DNA of 64,000 nucleotides from Sandaracinaceae bacterium (GCA_016706685.1 JADJJE010000013.1:1-64000); one strand, 5' to 3'; shown: positions 31,901 to 42,229, counted from the first letter of the stretch. Notes: generated by a model from the sequence alone, not told the origin. A program made the numbers and translations.

Positions 31901-34900
31901 GGACAGGCGCAACGCTGCTTCGGCGCGGAGCAGTGGGTCTGCGGCCAGCTCGAGGATGGCCTCGTCGGCGCGCTGCCGCCACGCTGCGGCGGGCCACGCA
32001 GGCTCGCCACCGTGACGACGGGCCAGCGCGTCGAGCGCCCATGCCGAGGGCGCGGACTGGGGGTCGGCCTCGAGCGCACGAAAGAGCGCACTCGCGGCAG
32101 CGGCGGGGTCGGCGTAGAGCCAGTCGGCGGCGGCTCGCGCGGCGGGAGCGGCGGCGGCACCACGCGCGGCGGTCGCCTCTTCCAGCAGCAGGGCGCCGGC
32201 CTCGGCCGGGCTCTCCGTCGCCACCATGCGCGACAGCGGGCGGGTCACCAGCGGGTTGCCGGGCGACAGCTCGTTGGCTTGGCGCAGCGCGGCGACGGCG
32301 GACTGAGGGTCGCCGCGGCCCACGTGCACGCTGGCGAGGGCCAGGAGCGGCGAGAGCTGCCGCGCGCCCAGCGTGCGGTCCGCCTGTCGCTGGAGCGCCT
32401 CGGACATGCCCTCGTAGTCGCCGCGCTCGGCCGCCACGTCGAAGCCGATGACGTCGCTGCTCAGCGGCGCCTCGGCGCTCTCGCGCGCGTTGCGCAGCAG
32501 CATGGCTTCGTCGTCGATGGCGTCCACGTTCGCGAGCCGGGCGGCGGCCACGATGGCGCTGCTCTCTGCCTCGGCGGCCGCGACGCGCGTCATGGCCTCG
32601 GCCCCGCCGCTGCGGCGGGCCAGCGACTCACGCAGGATGCGCGTGGCCACGAATTCGGGGTCGGCCACGGCCGCGCTGGCGATGGCCGCGGTCGCCTCGG
32701 CGTCGTCGCCCAAGTCCGTGGCGGCCTCCGCCAACGTCAGGTAAGCCTCGGCGCGGTCGGTGCCCGAGGTGCTCTCGGCCCATGCCCGTGCGGCTTGCGC
32801 GGTGCGTGCGGTGTCCCCAGCCGCCACCGCCAGGTGGGTGGCCAGCTCACGCCCGGCGCGGAACGGCGCATCGCCCAGCATGGTGAGCGCGGCGCCCGGG
32901 TCGCGCTTCGAGACGAGCAGCGCGCGAAAGCGACGCAGCGCCGCCGAGGCCACCGGGTCGCGCTCGAAGCGGGCCTCCATGGCCTGAATGTGCTGGAGCG
33001 CATCGGGCGCGCCCAGGGCCAGCGCGGTGCGTGCCGCCCCGAGGCGAGCGCTCAGGTTCTCTTCGTACGCGTCGAGCGCCCGCCGGAACAGGTTGGACGC
33101 GATCGGCGTGGCGCCGCTCTGCTCGTGCAGCGTGGCGGCCTCCACGTAGAGCGCGGACTTGATCGCGGCGTCCTGCGACGCCTCGGCCGCCTTCGAGAGC
33201 GCGTCGCGCTCGCGGCCCACGTCTCCACGCGCCGCACACGCTTCGGCGACCAGCAGCGCCAGGCTCAGCGAGCGTGGTGCGAGCGCGAGCCCTGCCCGCG
33301 CGCTCTTCTCGGCGGCCTCGGGGTTGTGGCCGTCGCTCAGCTGGAGCTCGGCCAGCAGCGACAGCGTCAGCGCCTTGTCCTCCGACGACAGCGGCAAACG
33401 CGTCTCGGCCTCGAGGCGCTCGATGGCCAGGTCGAGGTCGCCGCGGTGGACGGAGTCCTGGCGCAACGCGCGCAGCGCCACCGCGTCGTGGGGGTCCGCC
33501 TCGTGCGCGCGGGCGAGGAGCTGCAGCGCCTCCTCGGGCTCGCCCACCTGCTGCGCGAGCTCGGCCGCGCTGGTGAGCAGCTGTGCCTTCTGGGCGCCGA
33601 TGGCCGAGTGCGCGAGCGCCTCCAGCAGCCCCCGACGTGCGGTCAGCGCTTCACGCGTCACACCCACGAGCGGGAACGTCTCGGGGCGCTTCTTGCGGCC
33701 GCGCACGCTGCGTCGCGCGGCCTCGGCGCCGGCGTCGGGCCGCGCAACGGTGGCTGCCGCGGCGGGTGACGGCGCGTCGAACTCCAGCTCGGGCTCGTCG
33801 TCGTCTGCTGGCGCGGGCGGCTCCGTGCTCTGGCCGAACGCGAGCTCGGGCTCGCCGGTTCCGAACTCGAGCTCGGGCTCGCCGGTTCCGAACTCGAGCT
33901 CGGGCTCGTCGTTGGCGCTGGGGAGCGTCGAGATGGCCCCTGCCACCAACACGGGCGCCACGCTCGGCCGGGTCTCGGCTGCGGCGGGCGGTGGCTCGCT
34001 GGCGCCGCCCTTCACCGCCGCCATGATCTCCATCAGCGGAGCGGGCTCCGTGGGCGGCGACGCCGCGCGCACCTCCCCCGCGCTGGTGGGCCATGCCTCG
34101 AAGCCGTCGCTCGGTGTGGCGGCATCCGTGCTGTCGTACGCAGGGGGCGACTCCCACAAGGGGTCCTCTTCGAAGCTCGCCGCAGGCGGCACGCGTCGCG
34201 GCTCCCCGAGGTTGGGCGGCATGAGGGTGGCGCTGGCTTTGGGCTCGTCGGTCGTGGCCGCGTCCTGCGTGCTCACGCTCGGCGCCGCCACAGGGGCCGC
34301 CAACAGGTCTCCCAAGAGGTCACTCAGCGCGTCGGGCGCGTCGTCTGCAGGCAGCTCGAACGTGCCGAACTCCAGCTCCGGCTCGTCATCATCGCCGCCC
34401 GCTTCCTGCTCACCATCGGGCTCGTCCCCATCGATGGCGAGCTCGGGCTCGTCCGGCTCGGCCAGGTCGGGCGCGCTCTTCGTCTCGAACGCTGGCGGCG
34501 GCGCGGTGGGCCGCTCGCTCGGCGGGCGGCGTCCCAGGGCGGCCAGCATCTCGGCGGGCAGCGCCACCACGCGCGTCGCGTCGTTCGGTTCGTCGTCGTC
34601 CCACGAGCTCATCGGGTCGAAGGCGGCGGGGAGCTTTGGCGCAGGCGGGGGCGGTGCCTCGAAGGTCACTCGGTCGAACGCCACGGGGACGGGCGTCTTT
34701 GGTACCGCCGTCACGCGCTCGCCGATGGGTGGCGGCTCGCTCGGCCGATAGAGGCCCCGCGACGCAGGCGCCGGGGTCGGGCCTGCCGGGGGCGGCACGG
34801 TGGCCTTGCTGGAGACCTCGTCCTTGCCGGGCTCGGCGTCCAGATCACTGAAGATCGAGTCGAACTCGGAATCCAAATCGTTGTCGTCTTGATCGCTCAT
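28999..34900 (-). pseudogene. Giant TPR protein gene (~1966 aa) interrupted by a +1 frameshift
   Basis: The ATG at 34900 (MSDQDDNDLDSEFDSIFSDL) opens a frame that reads as a normal TPR protein down to about 31,640 (ending ...NNGEHALAA), then turns to Arg/Gly-rich nonsense. A second frame, good from about 31,640 (AFRAVLDANPGDPL), continues to the stop at 28999. The span is 5902 nt, one more than a multiple of three. Dropping one C near 31,640 gives ...ALAADAFRAVLD.... The first ~400 residues are acidic and Pro-rich with repeated E-P-E-L-E-F-G motifs. The rest is helical TPR-like repeat, and the last ~300 residues form a globular domain like that of the neighbouring TPR gene. It may be a real lesion or a sequencing error. 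It starts 7 bp after that upstream TPR gene. Confidence 0.8.
33840..33912 (-). repeat. 27-bp in-frame tandem repeat encoding ELEFGTGEP
   Basis: Two exact copies and a partial third copy of a 27-bp unit (plus strand CCGGTTCCGAACTCGAGC and so on) encode the 9-residue string E-L-E-F-G-T-G-E-P in the disordered N-terminal part of the frameshifted TPR gene. Further single EPELEF motifs lie nearby, around 33,785 and 34,385. The period is a multiple of three, so expansion would keep the frame. Confidence 0.8.
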
Positions 34901-34907
34901 GGCCGTG

Positions 34908-37900
34908 TCACGTCGCCAATCCCAGCTCGCGCCGCAGCGTGAGTGCGTCTCTGGACGTCCAGAAGAGGACCAAGTCCTCGAGGTAGGGGCTGCTCTGGAT
35001 CTCGGCGACGCGAGGCTCGCGGCCGTGCAAGTGGGACAGCGTTCCGTGGAGGTCGCCGGACACCGTGAGCCCGGCGCGCGCGGCGGACTGCTTGGCCGCC
35101 CGGCAGTACGCCACCAGCTGGGCGCCACCTGCGGGCAGCTGCACCGCCAGGTCCGCCACGGGCTTGCGCAGCTTGCGCGGCAGGGCCTTGCCGATGGCGC
35201 GTGCCCACTCGGTCAGGCCGGGCGCAGCGCTCGCTGCGGGGAGCACCACCTCCGCCGCCGCCGCCGCCGCCAGGAGCAGCAGCGCGCCCTCTTCGGCTGG
35301 CCGGTCGAGCCAAGCGATGGAGCCCGCGTAGGTGGCAAACGCTGCCCGACCCGCGTGGTAGCGCCGCGCCGTATCGAGCGGCGCGATGACGCCCGCGCCG
35401 ATGACCCACGTCGCCCGCTCCTTCTTGCCGTGGAAGCACGTCACCCGCGCGGCGTCCGAGCCACCCACGTAGATGTCGCCGAGCGGTGCCGCGAGGGCCT
35501 CGCTGATGGCGGTGAGCTCCTCGCGCAGCGCGCTCGGCTTGGTGGAGGACAGCTCGCCGCGACCCACGTTGAAGAAGCTCGGCTCCACGCCGCTGGCCAG
35601 GGTGAGCGTCTCGCCCACCAGCTGGGCGAAGGCCGCGGTCACGCCACCGTCGCCCGGGGCTCGGAAGAGGTCGAGGCTGCTCGGCGACAGCGGCGCCGCG
35701 GCGCGCACGCGGCGGACCATGGCGGTGTGTTCGTCTGCGGCCTGGCGCTCCTCGGGCGTAGCCACGCCGAGCGCCAACAGCGTCTGGGTGGCGCAGAACT
35801 CGAGATCCTTCTCGTGACGGAGCCGGGCGGCAGCGCCGAGCTGCCGCGGCAGGGCGGCGCTGAAGCGTTCGCGGTGCTCCGCGCGGGCCGCGGCCTCGAA
35901 GGACTCCGAGAGCACACGACGCTGGGTCGCGTCCTGCACCAAGCCGGAGAGAGCCTCGAGCGCGGGGATGTCGGTAGGCGTCGTCCGCAGGGCGGTGCGA
36001 AAGCACTCGATCGCGGTCGAACGGTCGCGCAGGTGGTCGCGGGCGACCTCGCCAGCGCGTCGCATGGCGGCCGTGGCGGCGTCTCTCGGTGACGAGTCGT
36101 GCACCTGCTGGAGTGCGCGGATGGCCTCGGCGTGCTCGCCGCCGCGCATGGCGGTGTCGGCGATGCGCTCATACAGCTCGGCGTTCCCGAAGCCCAGGGG
36201 CTCGAGCGCGCGCAGCTCCGCGATGGCCTCGCGCGGCCGGCCCAGCTTCTTCTCTAGGAAGTCGGCCGCGCCGAGGCGCGCGATGCGCCGCTGAGCGGGC
36301 GGCACGTCGGCCTCGGCCAGCTGGCGCAGCGCGTTCACCGCAGCGGCCCAGTTCTCGAGCGTGACGTGCACCTCCACGGCGAGCGCCAGGCCGCCCGGGT
36401 GATCGTCCTCCAGCATCAAGAGGTTCTCGAGGGACTCGAGCACGTCCTCGCGGCCACCACGCCCGCGTCGGAGTCGGGCCTGTTCGTAGTAGAGCTTGGG
36501 CAGCTCGTCGGGGTCGTCGTTGGCGCCCAGGCGGGCGTCCACCAGGGCGAGCAGCGCCTCGTCGGCCTTCCGCTCGGCCAGCAGGTCGTGCAGGCGCCAG
36601 AACGGGATGGTGCGCGTGGGGTCCAGGTCCAGTGCCTGGCGCAGGCGCTCTTCGGCGCCCGCGTCGTCGCCCACATGGTCCATCAGGCACACGGCCGCCT
36701 CTTCCAGGAGCTGAGCTCGGAGCGCACCGTCCACGCGACGCGCGAGCTTGTCGCAGGCCTCGGCGACCGCGTCGAAGTCTCCGACCTCGCGGGCGGCAAC
36801 GCGCAGCGACTCCCACGCCGTCAGGTCCTCGGGGTCCTCCTCCAAGACGGCGCGCAGCTCGCGCGCAGCTACTTCGTAGTTGCCGGCGGCGAGCTCGGCC
36901 CGAGCGCGTGCGGTCACCACGGTGTGGCGCACGCGGCGGCTCGAGATGGCGGCCCGCCCGGCGAGGGCCAGCGCGCGCCCCGCCGGGTCGTCGCCCGCGT
37001 CGCTGGTCTCGTCGATGGCCACGGCCGCTTCTTGCGAGGAGCGGAACGCACCGATCAGGTCTTGCGCCCAGACGAACGCGTCGGTGGCGGCGTCTTCGTC
37101 GCCAGCGAGCGAGCGCGCGCGCACGGCGTGCAGCAGCAGCTCGCGGCGCGCGCCTTCGTCGCGGGCCACGCTCGCGAGGTCGCGGTAGGCGCGGGCCCGG
37201 ACCACGTCGGCCTGGCCACCGCCGCTCAGGCCGTCGCTGCGGAACGAAGCGATCACTCCGTGCACCGCCGACGTGGTGGTGGTGGCGCTGGTGCCACCGC
37301 GGTTGGTGGCAGCCACGGTGGCGACCTCGGCGTCGGCGAGCTCGTCTCCGTCCCCCATGAGGCTCGAGCCTGCTCCGGCGCCTTCTTCGGGCGCACCCTT
37401 CCCGGAGCTCCCAGGCTCACGCTTTGGCGCAAAGGCCGCCTCCAGCTCGCGCCGGGCCGGGTCTTCGCTGGGCAAGCGCTCGACCCAGGCCGCCACGCTC
37501 GCGCTCAACAGCTCCGCGTTGGCGAGCGCGTCGTCTCCGAGTGCTCGCAGTGGCAGGTGGAGCAGGGCCGTCGCGGCGGCGGCTCGCGTCGAGGCGTCGT
37601 CGGCCCCCAGCGCAGACTGCAGGTGCCCCACCGCGTCGGCGGGGCGGTCGGTCAGGTGGCCGGCGTGCTCGCCCAGCAGCAACGCCCCGCGCATCGACGC
37701 GCTGCCGCTGGGCGCCGCGCGTTCGCGGTCGGCCCGCGCTGTCAGGGCTTCGCTCAACAGGGCCGCGTTCTTCGTGCGCCGAGCCAGGCGCTCGAGGGCC
37801 CAGATCGACGCGATGGCGTCCGGGTTCTGGGCCAGCGCTTCGCGGTAGGTGTCGGCGGCCAGGGGAAAGTCCTGCCCGGCTTCGGCGGCGGCGCCGGCCA

Positions 37901-40130
37901 GCAGCAGGTTGACCTCCGCCTCGGCCCCGCGCTGGGCGTCTGCGGCATTGCGCAGCAGCTGGACCACCTCGTCGGCGTCTCCGCGTGCCCGCAGGATCTC
38001 TTCCAGCAACGTGACCGCGTAGCGGCTGCCGGGCGACTCGGCCAGGGCAGCGCGCAGGGAGCGCTCCGCGCCGTCTACGTCCTTCGCGCGCAAGCGAGCC
38101 CGCGCGGCGGCGACGTGGTGCGCTGCGGCCACCTCGGCGCTCGCCCCGGTGGCCAGCGCGTCGTGCGCCAGGGCCAGCAGCGGGTAGTTGCGGGCCAGCG
38201 CACCCTCCATGCGAGCTGCGTCGCGCACCCACCCCTCGGAGTCCGGGTCTTCGAGCGCCGTGATCAACAGCGCATGCGCGCCGGCCTCGTCGTCCAAGGG
38301 CCCCAGCAGCAGCTCGAAGCGCTCGCGCATCAGGCGAGCACGCTCTCGCGGCGAGATGTCGCGGTCCACCAAGGCGGCGCCCACGTTGCTGGCGGCCGCG
38401 GGGTTGCCGGCGCGAATGGCGGCCTCGTAGGCCTCGCGCAGCGTGTCCGTCGGATCCGTGGCCGACATGATGGCGTCGCGGAAGAGCTTCTCCCCGCGCG
38501 CATGGTCGTCCAGCTCCGAGACCGCGAGCTGCGCCGCCCACGACAGCCACTGGCTGCGGGCATCGCCGGTCACGGCAGAAGCGCGCGCCTCCATCAGGGC
38601 GATGTGTGCGCTGGTGTCCATGGTGCGCGCCAACAGGTCACGGAGCGCGAGGCGTGCCACCACCGCGGACGGGTCCGCCGCGAGCGCCTGCTCGAGAGCG
38701 CTGCGCTGTCCTTCGTCGTCGTTTCGGCTGCGCGCCGCCTCGGCGACGCGAAACCACAGCGACCCCGCGAGCGGGCCGGTGACGCCTCGCGAGAGCAGCT
38801 GCCGCGCGTCCTCTGCGGCGCCCTCGAGGTCCCCTGTGCGCTCGCTTCCGAGCAGGTGCTCGTAACGCAGGAGCATGTCGTCGGGCGCGAGGCGCATGGC
38901 GTGCCCGATGCTGGCGAGCGCGCCCGCGCTGTCGTCCAGCTGCGTGGTGCGCACGCGGGCTGCCTCGAGCGCTAGGGCAGCAGCCTCTTCGTTGGCGCGC
39001 ACTTGGTCTTCGAAGCGCGCCACCGACTGCACGGCGGTGTCGCCCGCCTCGTCTCCGTCTGCGCCAGCTCCTGCCGCAGCCGCGAGCTGAGCCTGTCCCT
39101 CGAGCGCCCGCACCACCCACGCCGGCCGGTCGTGACGGCTCGCGATGCGCTCCATCATCTGCAGCAGCCGAAAGCGGGCGGTACCCGCCTGCTCGGCGCC
39201 GGAGAGCGCCTCGAGCGCTGCGTCGATCTGCCCGTCCGCCTCCAGCATGACCGCGAGGTCCAGGCTCAGGGCGGCCTGCAGCGCGGGGTCTTCGGTGGTG
39301 GCCACGCGCGCTCGCAGCGCCCGCAGGGTGTCGTCCGTGGCTCGATTTGCCCGCGCCACGCGCTCGAGCGTCAGCGCGATCAGCGCGTTGTCCGGGTTCT
39401 GGGCCAGCGCGTCCGCCAGCATGGCCTGCACCTCGTCGGGTGGCTGCCCTTGGTCCTCGGCCAGGTTGGCGAGGTCCAGCAGCGAGCCCGCCGCTGCGCC
39501 CTTGTCGAGCTTGCGCTCCGCTTCGTACAGGCGGCTCAGGTGCTTGAGGTTGCGGCGCCGCTCGAACGCGTTGACCAGCTCGAGCAGCGCGGGCCCGAAG
39601 GACGGAAGCTCGGAGTACGCGCGCAGGTGTGCCTTGAGCGCGTCGGTGTCGCGTCCGCCCACGTTGGCCAGCGCGAGACCCAGTTCGTGCAGCAGCGCGG
39701 CCGTCTTCGCGGGAGGGGTGGAGTCGTTGACGCCCTCGAGCTCGGTCTCGAGCCACTCCACGCGCCACGGGGGGCTGAACACGTCGGCGTCAGCCAGGTT
39801 GGGGATGCGTGACGTGGGCGGCGGCGCCGGCACCTTGGCGGGAGGCAGACCGGTGCGACGCGCGCCCTCGGGCGCGGGGGCACCAGCGGATGCTGCGGGG
39901 CCAGCGCCCGCTGGGAAGGGGCGAGGAGGCGGCGCGGGGCGAGGCGCACCCGGCGGACCCGGAGGCGCCGGCGGACGCGGCACCGCGCCGGCACCCTCCG
40001 GGCGCGGCCGGGGCGGCGGCGGCGGCGGCGGCGGCACCCGCGGGACGGCGCCAGGCGCGCGCGGCACGGGCGGGCTCGGCGGAGCAGGAGGAGGTTTGGG
40101 CGACGGCGGTGGCGGTGGAGCGTCAGTCAT
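34908..40130 (-). CDS. Giant TPR-repeat protein, 1740 aa
   Basis: From the ATG at 40130 (MTDAPPPPPSPKPPP) the protein begins with ~115 residues of Pro/Gly/Ala-rich low-complexity sequence. About 1350 residues of Ala/Leu/Arg-rich helical repeats of TPR/SEL1 type follow, with recurring A-L-x-x-A-x-x-x-x-P units and a short disordered break near residue 900. The last ~260 residues (from about 'LDLFRAPGDGGVTAAFAQLV') form a different, compact domain. Its region 'IGKALPRKLRKPVADLAVQL' then 'GLTVSGDLHGTLSHL' aligns with the C-terminus of the neighbouring TPR gene. No signal peptide is seen. Such proteins act as scaffolds, but the partner is unknown. The frame extends to 40394, but that part is unlike the rest. 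It appears to be the first gene of the unit that runs down to 26,989. Confidence 0.88.
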   Translation of the reverse strand: MTDAPPPPPSPKPPPAPPSPPVPRAPGAVPRVPPPPPPPPRPRPEGAGAVPRPPAPPGPPGAPRPAPPPRPFPAGAGPAASAGAPAPEGARRTGLPPAKVPAPPPTSRIPNLADADVFSPPWRVEWLETELEGVNDSTPPAKTAALLHELGLALANVGGRDTDALKAHLRAYSELPSFGPALLELVNAFERRRNLKHLSRLYEAERKLDKGAAAGSLLDLANLAEDQGQPPDEVQAMLADALAQNPDNALIALTLERVARANRATDDTLRALRARVATTEDPALQAALSLDLAVMLEADGQIDAALEALSGAEQAGTARFRLLQMMERIASRHDRPAWVVRALEGQAQLAAAAGAGADGDEAGDTAVQSVARFEDQVRANEEAAALALEAARVRTTQLDDSAGALASIGHAMRLAPDDMLLRYEHLLGSERTGDLEGAAEDARQLLSRGVTGPLAGSLWFRVAEAARSRNDDEGQRSALEQALAADPSAVVARLALRDLLARTMDTSAHIALMEARASAVTGDARSQWLSWAAQLAVSELDDHARGEKLFRDAIMSATDPTDTLREAYEAAIRAGNPAAASNVGAALVDRDISPRERARLMRERFELLLGPLDDEAGAHALLITALEDPDSEGWVRDAARMEGALARNYPLLALAHDALATGASAEVAAAHHVAAARARLRAKDVDGAERSLRAALAESPGSRYAVTLLEEILRARGDADEVVQLLRNAADAQRGAEAEVNLLLAGAAAEAGQDFPLAADTYREALAQNPDAIASIWALERLARRTKNAALLSEALTARADRERAAPSGSASMRGALLLGEHAGHLTDRPADAVGHLQSALGADDASTRAAAATALLHLPLRALGDDALANAELLSASVAAWVERLPSEDPARRELEAAFAPKREPGSSGKGAPEEGAGAGSSLMGDGDELADAEVATVAATNRGGTSATTTTSAVHGVIASFRSDGLSGGGQADVVRARAYRDLASVARDEGARRELLLHAVRARSLAGDEDAATDAFVWAQDLIGAFRSSQEAAVAIDETSDAGDDPAGRALALAGRAAISSRRVRHTVVTARARAELAAGNYEVAARELRAVLEEDPEDLTAWESLRVAAREVGDFDAVAEACDKLARRVDGALRAQLLEEAAVCLMDHVGDDAGAEERLRQALDLDPTRTIPFWRLHDLLAERKADEALLALVDARLGANDDPDELPKLYYEQARLRRGRGGREDVLESLENLLMLEDDHPGGLALAVEVHVTLENWAAAVNALRQLAEADVPPAQRRIARLGAADFLEKKLGRPREAIAELRALEPLGFGNAELYERIADTAMRGGEHAEAIRALQQVHDSSPRDAATAAMRRAGEVARDHLRDRSTAIECFRTALRTTPTDIPALEALSGLVQDATQRRVLSESFEAAARAEHRERFSAALPRQLGAAARLRHEKDLEFCATQTLLALGVATPEERQAADEHTAMVRRVRAAAPLSPSSLDLFRAPGDGGVTAAFAQLVGETLTLASGVEPSFFNVGRGELSSTKPSALREELTAISEALAAPLGDIYVGGSDAARVTCFHGKKERATWVIGAGVIAPLDTARRYHAGRAAFATYAGSIAWLDRPAEEGALLLLAAAAAAEVVLPAASAAPGLTEWARAIGKALPRKLRKPVADLAVQLPAGGAQLVAYCRAAKQSAARAGLTVSGDLHGTLSHLHGREPRVAEIQSSPYLEDLVLFWTSRDALTLRRELGLAT

Positions 40131-40272
40131 CGATAGAAAGGCAGTGGCCACGGAGGCCCCCCGCCGTATGTGCGAGTGCACGCCGGTCCTGTGCCGACCG
40201 TTGCGGGGGGAACTGTACCACTTCAGCAAATGGGGGTGGCCGATTCTTGGGCCTCCGCGTCGAGCGCGGCGG

Positions 40273-41589
40273 TCACGGCGTGGGCGCGGATTCGGGCTGC
40301 TGCTCGGGGTGCGGCTCGGGCTGAGTCGGAGGCTGCGCGGCAGGCCTCCCCTCCGAGCCCAGACGCCCCCCCTCGGGCTCGCCGCGGCAGCCAATCTGGC
40401 CCGCCGTGTTCACCCAGCACGTGTGCCGGTAACCCACCGCGACGCGTGCGCTGCCCTCGCCCTCGCGCACGCGGCGCGGCACCCCCACGAGTGGACCGCC
40501 GGGGCCGATTTGCTGGCGGCGATTCACCCCCACGCACATCAGCCGCGCGTCGGGCACCAGCGCACACGAGTGGCCCTCGCCCAGCACCAGCGACGTGTTC
40601 GCGGGCAGCCCACGCAGCCGATCGAGGCGCAGCTGGGAGTGTTCGTTCCGGCCCCAGCACATCACGCGCCCCGAACGACGCAGCGCGCAGGTGTGGTCCA
40701 TCCCGGCCCCGAGCCCGATGGCGTCGTCGAGCCGAGCGATGGCCTCGGGCGTGGCGCGGTGGCCGCCGGTCACCCGCACGCGCGCCCCCAGCTGCCCGAA
40801 GAGGTGCATGCCCCAGCAGCTCACCCAGCCGCTCTCGCCGCGCGCGCAGGTGTGCATCCGGCCCGCGGCCACCTCCACGGCGTCCTCGGGCAAGGGCACG
40901 CGCACAGGTGTGGGGCGCGGCGTGAAGCTCCCGTCGCCCAGCTGCCCGTGGTCGTTGCGGCCCCAGCAGTACACCGCGCCGCCGGCCACCGCCGCGCAGG
41001 TGTGGCCGTCTCCGCCCGAGATGGAGCGAACGGTTCCTTCCAGCGGGACCCGCTCGGGTGCGGGGCGATCGTCGCGGCCGCCGTCGCCCAGCTGGCCATA
41101 GCCGCCATGGCCCCAGCAGAGCGCTTCACCGGAGTCGCGGATGGCGCAGGTGTGGTGCGTGCCCGCGCCCAGCGCCACCACGCGGGTCAGCCCCGGCACC
41201 TCTCGGCGCGTCTCGCGGAACACCCCGCGCCCATGCGTGAGGCTCGGGTCACCCAACTGGTGAAACGCGTTGCTGCCCCAGCAGCGGACGCGCCCGGCGT
41301 GCGCAGCGCACGTGTGCTCGGCACCTGCGGCGATGTCCACGGGCCCCACGAAGGGCGGCTCTGGCGGAGGGGCCACCACCAGCGTTGCTTCCGGAGCTCC
41401 CGCGTCGCGTGGCGCTTCCGGTTCGGCGGGGCTCGTAGCCGCTCGCTCATGGCCCGCCGCGCGCTCCGTCGCGAGTGGCATGTCACCGCTGCCCGCCCCG
41501 CTGGCGTCGGCGCAGCCCAGCGCGAAGAGAGCCAGCGCTCCCACACCGAACACGCCCATCAGCCCGAATTTCCGGTCGCCCATCGTCAT
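40273..41589 (-). CDS. RCC1-repeat lipoprotein
   Basis: This is a 438-aa predicted lipoprotein. The signal peptide 'VFGVGALALFALGCADASG' gives a lipobox at LGC. A Pro/Glu/Ala-rich linker of ~60 residues follows, then about seven RCC1-like units, each with C-x-G-x-N-x-x-x-Q-L-G (for example RCWGSNAFHQLGD and YCWGRNDHGQLGDG), which suggests a complete beta-propeller. The tail is Pro/Gln/Glu-rich. The frame has several ATGs. I chose 41589 (MTMGDRKFG), with AAGG 9 bp upstream; 41583 is equally possible. It is divergent from the methyltransferase gene 22 bp away. It has the same blade type as the C-terminal part of the mosaic lipoprotein at 3121-6807, so the two may be related by domain shuffling. 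Confidence 0.85.
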   Translation of the reverse strand: MTMGDRKFGLMGVFGVGALALFALGCADASGAGSGDMPLATERAAGHERAATSPAEPEAPRDAGAPEATLVVAPPPEPPFVGPVDIAAGAEHTCAAHAGRVRCWGSNAFHQLGDPSLTHGRGVFRETRREVPGLTRVVALGAGTHHTCAIRDSGEALCWGHGGYGQLGDGGRDDRPAPERVPLEGTVRSISGGDGHTCAAVAGGAVYCWGRNDHGQLGDGSFTPRPTPVRVPLPEDAVEVAAGRMHTCARGESGWVSCWGMHLFGQLGARVRVTGGHRATPEAIARLDDAIGLGAGMDHTCALRRSGRVMCWGRNEHSQLRLDRLRGLPANTSLVLGEGHSCALVPDARLMCVGVNRRQQIGPGGPLVGVPRRVREGEGSARVAVGYRHTCWVNTAGQIGCRGEPEGGRLGSEGRPAAQPPTQPEPHPEQQPESAPTP

Positions 41590-41611
41590 CGCTCGGTACC
41601 TTGTCGCCACC

Positions 41612-42229
41612 ATGAACCATCCTGACGCACGACGCTCCGCGCCTGCGACCGAGCGCAACCGTGAGCCCATCTTTGCCGCGTTGTCGAGCCGGCTGCCCGT
41701 CAGTGGCGGCCTGCTGCTCGAGGTGGCTAGCGGAACCGGCGAACATGCCTGTCACCTGGCCCCTCGCCTTCCGGGTTGGACCTGGCAGCCCACCGACGTG
41801 GACGACCATGCCCTCACCAGCATCGCGGCGTGGCGCGCCCACCTGGGCGTCGAGGCATGTGTCCTGCCGCCGCTGCGTCTCGACACGTGCGAGTTTCCCT
41901 GGCCGGTCGAGCGCGCGGACGCGGTGCTCTGCACCAACATGATCCACATCAGCCCGTTCGCGGCGACGGAGGGCTTGATGCGCGGCGCGAAGGCCCTGCT
42001 CCCGGTGGGTGGGCGCCTCTTCACCTACGGCCCCTACAAGCTGGACGGTCAGCACACCGCCCCCAGCAACGAGGCCTTCGATCAGAGCCTGCGCGACCGA
42101 GATCCCTCGTGGGGCGTGCGCGACGTGGCCGAGGTCACCACCGCCGCGCTGCGCGAGGGCCTGCGCTTCGTGGAGCGCATCACCATGCCTGCCAACAATC
42201 TGGTCCTGGTCTTCGCTCGGGAGGCATAG
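41612..42229 (+). CDS. DUF938 family SAM-dependent methyltransferase
   Basis: This 205-aa protein has a class I methyltransferase fold. It opens with the DUF938 signature 'SAPATERNREPI', and motif I is 'LLLEVASGTGEHACHLAP'. Also present are 'WQPTDVDDHALTSIAAW', 'LCTNMIHISPF' and 'YGPYKLDGQHTAPSNEAFDQSLRDRDPSWGVRD', which together are characteristic of the DUF938 family; its substrate is unknown. From the ATG at 41612 the length matches the family's usual ~200 aa. The frame is open upstream only because it is antisense to the RCC1 gene. It lies 22 bp from that divergent gene and 60 bp upstream of a glycosyltransferase gene. Confidence 0.9.
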   Translation: MNHPDARRSAPATERNREPIFAALSSRLPVSGGLLLEVASGTGEHACHLAPRLPGWTWQPTDVDDHALTSIAAWRAHLGVEACVLPPLRLDTCEFPWPVERADAVLCTNMIHISPFAATEGLMRGAKALLPVGGRLFTYGPYKLDGQHTAPSNEAFDQSLRDRDPSWGVRDVAEVTTAALREGLRFVERITMPANNLVLVFAREA

